A DNA stretch of 54,945 bases, from contig CAJTLC010000017.1 in the NCBI GenBank assembly GCA_910576995.1, positions 1 to 54,945 of the forward strand. The letters run 5' to 3'. The stretch comes from an uncultured Ruminococcus sp. GTDB taxonomy: Bacteria > Bacillota > Clostridia > Oscillospirales > Ruminococcaceae. Positions 7,172 to 15,909 of this stretch are shown here, piece after piece. The notes under the pieces were generated by a model. The model was not told the origin of the DNA and searched no databases. It was given only the letters and a program-made list of their open reading frames with translations. A program made the position numbers and the translations under genes. Position 1 is the stretch's first letter. Each line of letters begins with the position of its first letter.

Positions 7172-9028
7172 ATGTGCGGAATCGTAGGCTTTACGAATCA
7201 TATTGACAATTCAAACAAGGTAATAGGGGAGATGATGGACAAAATTCGTCATCGCGGACCTGACGCTGAGGGAAAATATGTTGACGAAAACATCGCTCTC
7301 GGTCACAGGCGGCTTAGCATAATCGACGTCAGCTCGTCGGGCGATCAGCCTATCTTCAATGAGGACGGCTCGAAAGTGATCGTTTTCAACGGCGAGATCT
7401 ATAATTACCGCGAAATAAGGGAAAAACTCATTGCCGCAGGTCATGTTTTCAAGACGAATACCGATACGGAAGTACTGATACACGGTTATGAGGAATACGG
7501 CGAAAAACTGCTGAATATGCTCCGCGGAATGTTCTCTTTCGTGATCTGGGACAAAAATAAGAAAGAACTCTTCGGCGCGCGCGATTTCTTCGGAATCAAG
7601 CCGATGTATTATGCGATAATGGGCAGAACTTTCATGTTCGGCTCGGAGATAAAAAGCTTTCTTCCGCATCCCGAATTCAAAAAGGAGCTGAATACTGCGG
7701 CTCTTGAAAATTACCTCACTTTTCAGTATTCCCCGACCAAAGAGACCTTTTTTAAAAATGTTTACAAACTTCTTCCCGCACATTATTTCATATACCGCGA
7801 TGGAAAATTGCAGATAAGGCGTTATTGGGACGTCAATTTTGACGCGGACGGCAAACCGGAACTCGACGAGTGGGTGAACAGAATTTCAGATACGTTCAAA
7901 AATTCCGTAGAAGCCCATAAAATAGCCGATGTAGAAGTAGGCTCGTTCCTGTCGAGCGGCGTGGATTCCAGCTATGTTGCGGCGGTTGCGGACGTTGACA
8001 AGACTTTTACCGTCGGATTCGGCAATGATGAAAAATACAATGAAATAGGATGGGCGAAGAATTTTTCAAAGGCTATCGGCAAGGAAAATACCAGTAAGGT
8101 CATCACGCCCGAAGAATACTGGGGAAGCCTTGAAAAAATCCAGTATCACATGGACGAACCTCTTGCCGACCCATCGGCAGTCGCGCTTTATTTCGTCTGC
8201 AATATTGCCTCCGAAAAGCTGAAAGTCGTGCTTTCGGGCGAAGGCGCGGATGAAATTTTCGGCGGATATAACGTTTACAGCGATCCCGACGGCACGTTTT
8301 ACGACAGACTGCCTATGGGATTTAGAAAAGCCGTCGGAAATGCTGCCGCGAAGCTGCCCGCGCATAAGGGCGTGAATTTCTTCGTTCGAAAGGGCAGAAC
8401 GGTTGAGGAACGCTTTATCGGCAATGCCTATATGTTCAAACCCGAAGAGCGAAAGGCTCTGCTGAAAATCAAGACCGACGCGCCCGACCCAATGGAGATA
8501 ACCAAGCCTTATTACAGTCATGTAAGCGGCAAGGACGATGTAACGAAAATGCAGTATCTCGATCTGCATATGTGGATGGCAGGCGATATTCTCCTGAAAG
8601 CCGATAAGATGAGCATGGCGAATTCTCTTGAACTGCGCGTTCCTTTTCTTGATAAGGAGATAATGGCTCTTGCGGAAAAGATTCCTACGAAATTCCGCGT
8701 AACTCATGAAAAAGGCACTGACGAGACAAAATATATAACGAAATATGCCATGAGACTGGCGGCTAAAAAGGATACACCGGCTCAGACGGCGAAAACCGCA
8801 GCCAAGAAAAAGCTGGGATTCCCCGTTCCGATCAGAGTATGGCTCAAAGAAGATAAATATTACGGAATTGTCCGCGGCTATTTTGAGAGCAAAAGTTCGC
8901 AGCAGTTTTTTAATACGGAGCTGCTCGTGAGGCTTCTCGACGATCACCGCAGCGGAAAAGCGGATAACAGCCGCAAAATATGGACAGTGTTCATTTTCCT
9001 TGTATGGTACAAGGTGTATTTTGAATAA
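7172..9028 (+). CDS. asnB: Asparagine synthetase, glutamine-hydrolysing
   Basis: 618 residues. The N-terminal class II amidotransferase domain begins MCGIVGF, so Cys2 is the glutaminase nucleophile after Met removal, followed by IRHRGPD and VFNGEIYNY. The C-terminal synthetase domain carries the ATP-binding loop as FLSSGVDSSYVAA and the LSGEGADEIFGGY block. It converts aspartate, glutamine and ATP to asparagine. GAGGAGG lies close upstream of ATG 7172. It is 35 bp upstream of pyrB, so two aspartate-consuming enzymes share a unit. Confidence 0.95.
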   Translation: MCGIVGFTNHIDNSNKVIGEMMDKIRHRGPDAEGKYVDENIALGHRRLSIIDVSSSGDQPIFNEDGSKVIVFNGEIYNYREIREKLIAAGHVFKTNTDTEVLIHGYEEYGEKLLNMLRGMFSFVIWDKNKKELFGARDFFGIKPMYYAIMGRTFMFGSEIKSFLPHPEFKKELNTAALENYLTFQYSPTKETFFKNVYKLLPAHYFIYRDGKLQIRRYWDVNFDADGKPELDEWVNRISDTFKNSVEAHKIADVEVGSFLSSGVDSSYVAAVADVDKTFTVGFGNDEKYNEIGWAKNFSKAIGKENTSKVITPEEYWGSLEKIQYHMDEPLADPSAVALYFVCNIASEKLKVVLSGEGADEIFGGYNVYSDPDGTFYDRLPMGFRKAVGNAAAKLPAHKGVNFFVRKGRTVEERFIGNAYMFKPEERKALLKIKTDAPDPMEITKPYYSHVSGKDDVTKMQYLDLHMWMAGDILLKADKMSMANSLELRVPFLDKEIMALAEKIPTKFRVTHEKGTDETKYITKYAMRLAAKKDTPAQTAKTAAKKKLGFPVPIRVWLKEDKYYGIVRGYFESKSSQQFFNTELLVRLLDDHRSGKADNSRKIWTVFIFLVWYKVYFE

Positions 9029-9063
9029 AAAAGTATAACAAGTTCTAAACGGAGGTTAAAAAT

Positions 9064-10146
9064 ATGCAGTCCGAATATCAGCATCTTATTGATTTAAGCG
9101 ATTATCCTGTATCATGGTGGAACGATCTTGTCGAACTTGGAGCAAAGATCAAGGAGAATCCGCAGGAATATGCTCACGAATGCGACGGAAAGATCATGGC
9201 GACTCTTTTCTATGAGCCGTCCACAAGAACGCAGATGTCGTTCCAGACCGCTATGCTTCGCCTCGGAGGACGCATTATCGGATTTGACAATCCTGCCAAT
9301 TCGTCTGTTTCCAAGGGCGAGACCATAAAAGATACAACGAAGATAGTAAGCAATTATGCCGATATATTGGTGATACGTCATCCCGTTGCAGGCGCGGCAA
9401 AGGCGGCTTCTCTTTCTGCGGACTGCCCCGTTATAAATGCGGGCGACGGCGGACATCTTCACCCGACGCAGACCCTTACCGATCTGCTCACGCTGAAAAT
9501 CGAGAAAAATACGCTTAGCGGACTGACTATAGGTATGTGCGGCGATCTTATAAACGGTCGTACAGTTCATTCTTTATGCAAGGCGTTGAGTATGTTCCGC
9601 GGCAACAGATTTATATTTATTTCAACTCCGGAACTTATGATGCCTGCCTACATAAAGGATATAATCAAGGCGAACGGCAGCACATATGAAGAGGTAAACA
9701 CGCTTGAAGAAGCTATCGGCAAGCTTGACGTGCTGTACATGACAAGAATTCAGCAGGAACGTTTTGCAAGCCGCGAGGAATATCTTGCACAGAAAAACAC
9801 ATATGTTCTTGACAGGAAGAAGATGCTGCTTGCGAAAAAGGATATGATAGTTCTTCATCCGCTGCCGAGAGTAGACGAGATAACAGTTGAGGTTGACGAC
9901 GACAGGCGCGCTATGTATTTCACGCAGGCGAAATACGGCGTATTCGCGCGAATGGCATTGATAATGACCATTTTAAACAGCAAAAAGGGTTCTGAAACTC
10001 TCAAAGGCAAGGTCTATGCGGGAGTTCGCTGCGATAATCCGAGATGCATTACGAATCATGAGGAATATCTGCCGAAGAGTTTCCGTGCAGGCGGCGATGA
10101 AACGCTGCTTGAATGTGAATATTGCGATGAGAGAAAATTGATTTAA
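9064..10146 (+). CDS. pyrB: Aspartate carbamoyltransferase fused to a PyrI-type zinc domain
   Basis: 360 residues, about 50 more than a free catalytic chain. Residues 1-310 are a PyrB chain with FYEPSTRTQMSFQ (carbamoyl phosphate loop), HPTQTLTDLLT and HPLPRVDEI. It makes N-carbamoyl-aspartate in pyrimidine synthesis. The tail has C323-x4-C328-x22-C351-x2-C354, matching the zinc-binding C-terminal domain of the regulatory chain PyrI, but the nucleotide-binding half of PyrI is absent. So the enzyme may keep a zinc-stabilised subunit contact without allosteric nucleotide binding; that is inference. The ribosome site is GGAGG and a terminator follows. Confidence 0.93.
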   Translation: MQSEYQHLIDLSDYPVSWWNDLVELGAKIKENPQEYAHECDGKIMATLFYEPSTRTQMSFQTAMLRLGGRIIGFDNPANSSVSKGETIKDTTKIVSNYADILVIRHPVAGAAKAASLSADCPVINAGDGGHLHPTQTLTDLLTLKIEKNTLSGLTIGMCGDLINGRTVHSLCKALSMFRGNRFIFISTPELMMPAYIKDIIKANGSTYEEVNTLEEAIGKLDVLYMTRIQQERFASREEYLAQKNTYVLDRKKMLLAKKDMIVLHPLPRVDEITVEVDDDRRAMYFTQAKYGVFARMALIMTILNSKKGSETLKGKVYAGVRCDNPRCITNHEEYLPKSFRAGGDETLLECEYCDERKLI

Positions 10147-10160
10147 CAGTATATATAAAA

Positions 10161-10191
10161 TTACCGTACATAGATGTGCGGTAATTTTTTT
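10161..10191 (+). terminator. Terminator after pyrB
   Basis: A 10-bp stem TTACCGTACA / TGTGCGGTAA with one G-T pair and loop TAGA is followed by seven T residues. Confidence 0.88.
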
Positions 10192-10244
10192 GCATCAGAG
10201 TTAGCATGATATAACAAAAAGACATGAAATTTCAGAAAAAACTC

Positions 10245-10285
10245 TTGACAAATCTGTTATAACTGTGTACACTGTATATATACAG
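10245..10285 (+). promoter_or_regulatory. Promoter with overlapping palindromic operator for the GntR-ABC operon
   Basis: TTGACA (10245) and TACACT (10268) are 17 bp apart. The -10 lies within GTGTACAC (10265-10272), an 8-bp palindrome. A perfect 14-bp palindrome CTGTATATATACAG (10272-10285) starts right after and covers the likely transcription start. The position suggests autorepression by the encoded GntR protein, as is known for YtrA-type operons. Confidence 0.7.
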
Positions 10286-10300
10286 AAAAGAGGTGAGTCA

Positions 10301-10678
10301 ATGAATATATTTATTGATAACAGAAGCGGTTCGCCGATATATGATCAAATTTACAAGCAGATCAAGAGTTTGATAATAAGCGGCGAACTCCATGAAAACG
10401 ATCCGCTGCCGTCTATCCGCAGTCTTGCGAAGGATCTGCGGATAAGCGTTGTCACTACGAAACGCGCTTATGACGAGCTTGAACGCGAGGGTTTTATCTA
10501 TACTCTTCCTGCAAAAGGCTGTTTTGTTGCCGTGAAAAATACGGAACTGCTGCGTGAGGAAAATCTTAAGAAAATAGAAAAGCTTATTGCGGAAATACAG
10601 CAGCTTGCGGCTTCATGCAGGCTTACAACGGACGATCTGATAGAAATGCTGAAATATAACACGGAGGGCGATTTATAA
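10301..10678 (+). CDS. GntR-family regulator, YtrA subfamily
   Basis: 125 residues: an N-terminal winged helix (PIYDQIYKQIKSLIISGEL, PSIRSLAKDLRISVVTTKRAYDELEREGFIY) and a short C-terminal tail of about 40 residues instead of an effector domain. That layout is typical of YtrA regulators, which repress the adjacent ABC transporter. ATG 10301 has AGAGGTGAG upstream. Its stop overlaps the ABC ATPase start (TAATG), indicating coupled translation. The operator is probably the palindrome at 10272-10285. Confidence 0.9.
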   Translation: MNIFIDNRSGSPIYDQIYKQIKSLIISGELHENDPLPSIRSLAKDLRISVVTTKRAYDELEREGFIYTLPAKGCFVAVKNTELLREENLKKIEKLIAEIQQLAASCRLTTDDLIEMLKYNTEGDL

Positions 10679-11511
10679 TGAATGCTATCGAGGTAAAAAA
10701 TCTTACGAAAAAATATAAGGGATTCACCCTTGACAACGTTTCGCTGACTTTGGAGGGCGGCTGCATAATGGGTCTGATCGGTGAAAACGGAGCAGGCAAA
10801 AGCACGGTAATCAAGTCGATTTTGGGCGGAATAAATGCAGACAGCGGCGATATTGTAATTTTTGGAAAGAAAGTTTCCGCCGATATAAAGCAGGATATTG
10901 GAGTCGTGCTTGACGAAGTAGGAATTCCTACCGAATTTACTGTGATGGAAGTTGAACGTGTAATGAGAAATACTTACGCTAACTGGAGCGAGGACACGTT
11001 TTTCGGGTATATCAAGCAGTTCGGGCTGCCGCTGAAAAAGAAATTCAGGACTTTTTCAAAGGGTATGAAGATGAAGCTGGGAATGGCTATAGCTTTATCC
11101 CACAATGCGAAGCTGCTCATTCTCGACGAGCCGACAAGCGGACTTGATCCCGTGGTTCGCGATGAAATAATTGACATTCTCAATGATTTCACCCGCGATG
11201 AAGATCATTCCGTGCTTATCTCGTCGCATATTGTAAGCGATCTCGAAAAGATATGCGATTATATCGCGTTCATGCATAAAGGAAGGCTTATGCTTTGCGA
11301 GGAGAAGGACAGACTGCTTGAACAGTACGGCTTGATGAATACTACCGAGAATATTCTCAAAGAGCTTGACAGATCGGCGGTGATCAGTAAAAGAGTCGGA
11401 AAATGGGGTACTGAGGCGCTTGTCGACCGCGAAAAGATACCCCATACGTTCGATGTAAAGCCCATATCTATAGAAGAATTGTTTGTATTCATGGTTAAGG
11501 AGGAAAAGTAA
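10678..11511 (+). CDS. ABC transporter ATP-binding protein
   Basis: 277 residues. Walker A is GENGAGKST near 37-45, the signature region is FSKGMKMKLGMAIALS, and Walker B is LLILDEPTSGLDP. A C-terminal extension of about 60 residues follows. It is the ATPase of an exporter of the YtrB / BcrA type and pairs with the permease that starts directly after its stop codon. YtrA-linked transporters respond to cell-wall antibiotics in Bacillus; the substrate here is unknown. Confidence 0.92.
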   Translation: MNAIEVKNLTKKYKGFTLDNVSLTLEGGCIMGLIGENGAGKSTVIKSILGGINADSGDIVIFGKKVSADIKQDIGVVLDEVGIPTEFTVMEVERVMRNTYANWSEDTFFGYIKQFGLPLKKKFRTFSKGMKMKLGMAIALSHNAKLLILDEPTSGLDPVVRDEIIDILNDFTRDEDHSVLISSHIVSDLEKICDYIAFMHKGRLMLCEEKDRLLEQYGLMNTTENILKELDRSAVISKRVGKWGTEALVDREKIPHTFDVKPISIEELFVFMVKEEK

Positions 11512-12147
11512 ATGAAAGGTTTAATGATGAAAGAGATCATAATGATCAAAAAGATGACGTTTCCTATAATTATTTTTCTGGCAGCAGGCGTAATGTCAGG
11601 CGTTGGCGGCGGCAATCCATTTTTTTGTCTGGTTATAGTAGTATTTTTATCGGCTATATCAATGGGCAATTATAACCGTGACGAGCTTTCAAAATGGAAT
11701 CAATATTCCATAGCTATGCCGTGGGACAGAAAAACGGTAGTTTCATTCAGATATATCTTCATGATAATCATGGGATTAATTTCAACTGTATTGTCATCGG
11801 CTGTTTATCTGTTGTCTATAGTGGTCGGAACAAGCGAATTTTCGGGCGGAACTTTGACTGTACTTGCGATAGGCGCTTTTGTGGTCAGCCTTATTATGCC
11901 AACTATATGCACTCCGATCGCAATGAGATTTTCAAGCAATACAGCCCTTTGGGTTTTGATGTTGATAGGAGGATGCATAGGAGGATTTTCAACTGCAATT
12001 TTTACTGAAGATGATTTTATAAATTTTGCTAAAAACTTATCGGGCATTGCAAATCTTATTCCATATATAATTGTGGCTGGCATGCTGTTATTATACGCTG
12101 TATCATGGATGATCTCGCTTAAATTTTATCAAAAGAAAGATATATAA
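11512..12147 (+). CDS. ABC-2 type permease of the same exporter
   Basis: 211 residues with about six hydrophobic segments (around 15-50, 84-105, 112-135, 151-165 and 182-203). Its N-terminus is KGLMMKEIIMIKKM, as in the ABC-2 membrane family often found with YtrA/YtrB-like pairs. It begins immediately after the ATPase stop codon with AAGGAGGAAAAG upstream. It would form the membrane part of the exporter. Confidence 0.88.
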   Translation: MKGLMMKEIIMIKKMTFPIIIFLAAGVMSGVGGGNPFFCLVIVVFLSAISMGNYNRDELSKWNQYSIAMPWDRKTVVSFRYIFMIIMGLISTVLSSAVYLLSIVVGTSEFSGGTLTVLAIGAFVVSLIMPTICTPIAMRFSSNTALWVLMLIGGCIGGFSTAIFTEDDFINFAKNLSGIANLIPYIIVAGMLLLYAVSWMISLKFYQKKDI

Positions 12148-12154
12148 TATACCT

Positions 12155-12229
12155 ATTTTTCAAACAAGACCTAAAAGCAGTTCAACGAGTAAAGTTGAAC
12201 TGCTTTTTGTTAGGGCTTGTTTGAAAAAT
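12155..12229. terminator. Long hairpin between convergent genes, bidirectional terminator
   Basis: ATTTTTCAAACAAG...CCTA...AAAGCAGTTCAAC pairs with the inverted copy ending CTTGTTTGAAAAAT over nearly the whole 75 bp, with a small bulge. The inner part GCAGTTCAAC / GTTGAACTGC followed by T-runs on both strands is a good bidirectional terminator between the permease and the minus-strand dockerin gene. The length of the outer arms is more than a terminator needs. Confidence 0.8.
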
Positions 12230-12236
12230 TTCAGTA

Positions 12237-15200
12237 TTAAAATCCCCAGGGATTCTGCGATCCGGAAGAACTTCCTGCTGAAACGGCAGTTCCTCCGCTG
12301 ATTGTTCCGTTAGCGTATACAGCCTGCGAATCGTCGAGCGTGATAAGATCGGTACCGCCCGAAATAGTGCCGCTCGTGTATGCGGCAATGCCGCTGCCGT
12401 CGGTATGCTTGTATGTGATGCTTCCCATAGAGCGCATGGTCATAAATGAAACAATAACGTTACCCGACTGATCTGCAACCGTAAAGCGCGTATTTTCCGC
12501 GATCTGTCCCGACGACTGGGAAGAAGCCGTTATAACCGTACCTCCTGAAGCAGTGTTCGAACCGTCGCTGTCAAGAGGCTCCTGACCGTGTGCGATCACA
12601 ACGCCGCCTGTGATAGTAAGATTTCCGTTGGAATCGAATGCGTCATGGTCGCCGCTTGCCGACTGAACGATCGCAATACCTCCTGAAATTTCAAGAGTAT
12701 TATTGCCTGCCTGACCGAATCCGCCGCCGGGATTCCAGCCGCCCGGATTGTTGTTTCCGCTTCCGTCCGCGCCGCCTGCCGCATTATAGCCGTCGTCGTC
12801 TGATTTAATGATAACAGTGCCGCTGTGCTGATAAATATTCTGACCTTCAACGCCCTCGTAGCATTTTGTAACATAAATTCCGAAATCGCCTACAGAACCG
12901 CCGCTTGCGCCGAGAGTAAGATCGTGATCGGAATGAAGAGCGTCGTCAGCCGTAGCAAGCTTGAAATTACCGCCGCTAACCGTAATATTGCCGCCGCAGT
13001 GTATGCAGTCGTCGGAGGAATCGATAGTGATATTGCCGCCGTTCAGTGCAATATTGCCGCCGCTCTGCCATGTAGTTCCTGCTGCGTCATAGAGACCGAC
13101 AGCCTTGATTCCCTTTGCTGAAATGTCGGTTTTATTGGAATTGCCGTCCTGCATTCCGCCGCCTCCGGGACCGCCCCATGGATTGTTTCCGCCTGTAGTT
13201 CCGCCGCTTGACGTACCTGTAAATGCCGAACCCTCATAAGTGTAGATATTTATATCGCCGCCGTTGATAATAACGTCCTGCTCGCCCTGAATACCGTCGG
13301 CATGGGAGTTTATCTCGACAGTACCGCCGTTTATGGTAATTACGCCGTAGTTTTTAGCGGTTGTGGAGGCGTCTGTGGAAGTAGATTTTATGCCGTCGCC
13401 CTGCTGCGTTTTAATGTTGAGTTTAAGCGTGGAAAAATCCGTGTCTGCTGAATTTCCGACGGTAACGCTGTCCTTGCCGCGGATTCCGTCGTCGACTGCA
13501 TTTACTGTAATATTGCCGTTGTATATCTTAATGTCGTTTTTGCATACGATAGCGTCGTCGGTATTTCCGTTGACGGTAAGCGAGCCTGTTCCCTTGAATT
13601 TTATATCGTCGCGTGAGAAGATCGCGCCTTCTACCGTATTTACATTTCCGTCGGCATCTGTGTAGGTTTCTGAATGCGCAGAACCGTCGGAGATCGTATT
13701 TACCGTACCCGATTTGGCGACTATCTGAACTTCATCGCCTATGGACTGAACGTTAATGGGAGAAGTTGTGCTGTTTGTAAGGTTAGCTCCCATGAGATCG
13801 AGTTCGACTACGCCGTCGGGATAAGCCGTTTTATCAACGTTCACAACTATCTGAACTTCCTTTGCTTCGCCTGATACAGCGAAAATTCCGGGTTTGGAAA
13901 TTGTAAGCACGCCATTGTTTACGGAAGCCGTATCCGCCGGAGCGTTGGATTCAATCGACGCGCCGGCAAGTTTTACGGTATATCCTGAATCGGGCGTGAT
14001 TACAGTTGAACCGCCAGTTCCGTCGGGATCGACATTTTCAAATACCGTAATGAGCGAAGTCTGCTCGAATGCAGTTCCGCCGCTGTGAACGGCAGTATTT
14101 GAATTTGAAGCGTTTGTGAAGTTATATGATTTTCCTGCCGCAATATCGGGAGTACTGATTACTGCAAAAGCATATTTCTTAGCCCATTTATTAAATGTAA
14201 CATAGTCGTTGACGAGGGCGTTGGCTTTTTTCCAGCAGCCGTCAGTCTCGGCTGAAGCCTTGAAATTAAGAAGCATAGTACCCTGAGTAGTTCCCGTCAA
14301 AAGAGCCTGATCTGTCTGATTATCGGTAGCTGTAACAACGACGATTCCTCCCGTTATATTGGTGCTTGCGGACGAAGTAAGACCGCGGTCGCCTCCGCCG
14401 AGAAGAGTTCCGCCCGAAATATTTATGTCAACGCCCTGAACCGCGTCGTTTCCGGCTTTTATTTCCATAGTTCCGCCCAGAATATTAACGCTGCCCTGAC
14501 TTGATTTCAGACCGTCGCCCTCTGCGTCGATATTAAGAATTGCGGAATCCTTTACGGTAACGGAAGTTTTTCCCTTAACGGCGTCTGTTTTGTCCGTGGC
14601 GTTGAGAGTGGTGATATTTACAGTTCCTCCTGTAAATTTAATATCGTTGTTGCAAACGAGTCCGTCCTGAGTATTTGCTGTAATATTGAGGATTCCGTCG
14701 CCGACAGTACCGCCCTTTACAGTGATGTCATCCTTAGCTTCGATGACGGCAGCGCCGAGAAATTCGCCTGTATATGCCGTATCGCCGTCGGATATGGAAT
14801 TCACTGTGCCGTCAACGAGATTCAGCGACGTATTTTCAGCATTAGTAACGAGGACAGCAGGAGCTGACTTTCCTGTAATATTTGCATTGTTGAGGAAAAT
14901 TTTAACAGTTTCGGGGTCGGCTGTTTCATCGGCGATATTAACGTTTATCTGACCGTCGTCAAGAGTGCCGTCAACATAGAAAACTCCCGAATGAGTGATC
15001 GTGATCTTGCCGCCGTCAACCTCAGCGTAATCTCCCTCTACGGTTGCCGACGAGCCGTTGAGATGAATATATGTGGTCTCGGTAACGGGATCGGGAGCGT
15101 TCATCCAAGATTCGGGAAGTTCCTTTATCACGCCTGCGTCCAGTTTCTGAATGGCGAGAGCGTCTACGGCGGTCACTCCGTCTCCGACATTGCTGCAATC

Positions 15201-15425
15201 GGCGTTTTTCAAGCCCGGTTCCGTGAGCTGATATTCATCTTTATTCGTGAGGAACTGGAGAATAAGCGTAGCGTCGGCTATCTCGACTTTGCCGTCGCAG
15301 TTAGCGTCGCCGTACATGACGTCGGCAGCCTGAGAGGAAACTGCCGAAAGAGTCATAGCTGCCGCAGCGGAGACAGCCGCCGTTGAAATTCCGCCGATAA
15401 GCTTTTTTAAAATTGATTTCTTCAT
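12237..15425 (-). CDS. Secreted protein: N-terminal dockerin plus two Cthe_2159-like (DUF4353) beta-helix domains
   Basis: About 1062 residues. A signal peptide (MKKSILKKLIG...AAAAMTLSAVSSQAAD) is followed directly by a type I dockerin at about residues 35-105: GDANCDGKVEIADATLILQF and a second calcium loop NADCSNVGDGVTAVDALAIQ. Then come two large domains (about 120-430 and 480-1060) rich in short beta-helix rungs such as DDITVKGGTVGDGILNI, GNITVSGGNFKLATADDAL and KGKTSVTVKDSAI. This resembles the carbohydrate-binding family of C. thermocellum Cthe_2159, known to bind cellulose and polygalacturonate. The second domain carries a Gly/Asn/Pro-rich insertion. I chose ATG 15425, since AGGAG lies 10 nt upstream; the TTG at 15434 is too close. 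Probably an extracellular, scaffold-borne binding protein. Confidence 0.85.
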   Translation of the reverse strand: MKKSILKKLIGGISTAAVSAAAAMTLSAVSSQAADVMYGDANCDGKVEIADATLILQFLTNKDEYQLTEPGLKNADCSNVGDGVTAVDALAIQKLDAGVIKELPESWMNAPDPVTETTYIHLNGSSATVEGDYAEVDGGKITITHSGVFYVDGTLDDGQINVNIADETADPETVKIFLNNANITGKSAPAVLVTNAENTSLNLVDGTVNSISDGDTAYTGEFLGAAVIEAKDDITVKGGTVGDGILNITANTQDGLVCNNDIKFTGGTVNITTLNATDKTDAVKGKTSVTVKDSAILNIDAEGDGLKSSQGSVNILGGTMEIKAGNDAVQGVDINISGGTLLGGGDRGLTSSASTNITGGIVVVTATDNQTDQALLTGTTQGTMLLNFKASAETDGCWKKANALVNDYVTFNKWAKKYAFAVISTPDIAAGKSYNFTNASNSNTAVHSGGTAFEQTSLITVFENVDPDGTGGSTVITPDSGYTVKLAGASIESNAPADTASVNNGVLTISKPGIFAVSGEAKEVQIVVNVDKTAYPDGVVELDLMGANLTNSTTSPINVQSIGDEVQIVAKSGTVNTISDGSAHSETYTDADGNVNTVEGAIFSRDDIKFKGTGSLTVNGNTDDAIVCKNDIKIYNGNITVNAVDDGIRGKDSVTVGNSADTDFSTLKLNIKTQQGDGIKSTSTDASTTAKNYGVITINGGTVEINSHADGIQGEQDVIINGGDINIYTYEGSAFTGTSSGGTTGGNNPWGGPGGGGMQDGNSNKTDISAKGIKAVGLYDAAGTTWQSGGNIALNGGNITIDSSDDCIHCGGNITVSGGNFKLATADDALHSDHDLTLGASGGSVGDFGIYVTKCYEGVEGQNIYQHSGTVIIKSDDDGYNAAGGADGSGNNNPGGWNPGGGFGQAGNNTLEISGGIAIVQSASGDHDAFDSNGNLTITGGVVIAHGQEPLDSDGSNTASGGTVITASSQSSGQIAENTRFTVADQSGNVIVSFMTMRSMGSITYKHTDGSGIAAYTSGTISGGTDLITLDDSQAVYANGTISGGTAVSAGSSSGSQNPWGF

Positions 15426-15591
15426 AATGATCAAACTCCTAATTTTTTTATTATTTTATTTTCATTATGTATGTTCGTAATGTTTACTATGGTTATGATT
15501 ATAAACGTTCATTCTTAAAATAATCTTAAAGAATATGAATTTTATGAATTTTTTTTCGCGATCCGGATATAATATCTTCGGGTGATAATAT

Positions 15592-15753
15592 ATGAATGAT
15601 GAAAAAAAGAAAATACCCGTTCCCGATCCTTTTGACGAAGGCTGGGAAAATGTAAGTTCAGCTACGGAAATGACGGGTCTGATACCTGCAAATCCTGATG
15701 AAGAAACGATTTTTTCCTATGAAAAATTGTTTCCTTATCTACCTGATTATTAA
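15592..15753 (+). CDS. Small uncharacterised protein, 53 aa
   Basis: A short acidic ORF, MNDEKKKIPVPDPFDEGW..., with an internal SSATEMTGLIP segment and a C-terminal YEKLFPYLPDY. A TATAAT at 15568-15573 and a GGTG ribosome site precede it, and a clean terminator follows at 15764, so it looks like a one-gene unit. No membrane segment or cysteines. I do not recognise the family with confidence. Confidence 0.6.
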   Translation: MNDEKKKIPVPDPFDEGWENVSSATEMTGLIPANPDEETIFSYEKLFPYLPDY

Positions 15754-15763
15754 GTAAGAAAGA

Positions 15764-15788
15764 AATACCGCACATTTCGTGCGGTATT
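15764..15788 (+). terminator. Terminator after the 53-aa ORF
   Basis: Perfect stem AATACCGCAC / GTGCGGTATT with a short loop ATTTC, followed by ATTTAT. It uses the same ACCGCAC core as the dapL hairpin and the ends of element A. Confidence 0.8.
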
Positions 15789-15862
15789 ATTTATATATAT
15801 GTGCATAATACATAAAAATATTTTATGAGATTGACAAATCTAACAAAAATATTAAGAAACAC

Positions 15863-15891
15863 TTTATTTTCCACTTAAAAAATGATATAAT
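15863..15891 (+). promoter_or_regulatory. Promoter of the lacI-family gene
   Basis: An extended -10 (TGATATAAT, hexamer at 15886-15891) with a weak -35 TTTATT 17 bp upstream. The transcript would begin near 15898 and carry the whole of element A in its leader. Confidence 0.55.
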
Positions 15892-15909
15892 TTAAGAAAA
15901 TAAATTCAA

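Noticed and set aside
12500..15000. Regularly repeated GGN-rich blocks suggesting a CRISPR or tandem repeat array
   Set aside because: They are the beta-helix rungs of the dockerin protein in one open frame; spacing and sequence vary as protein repeats do.
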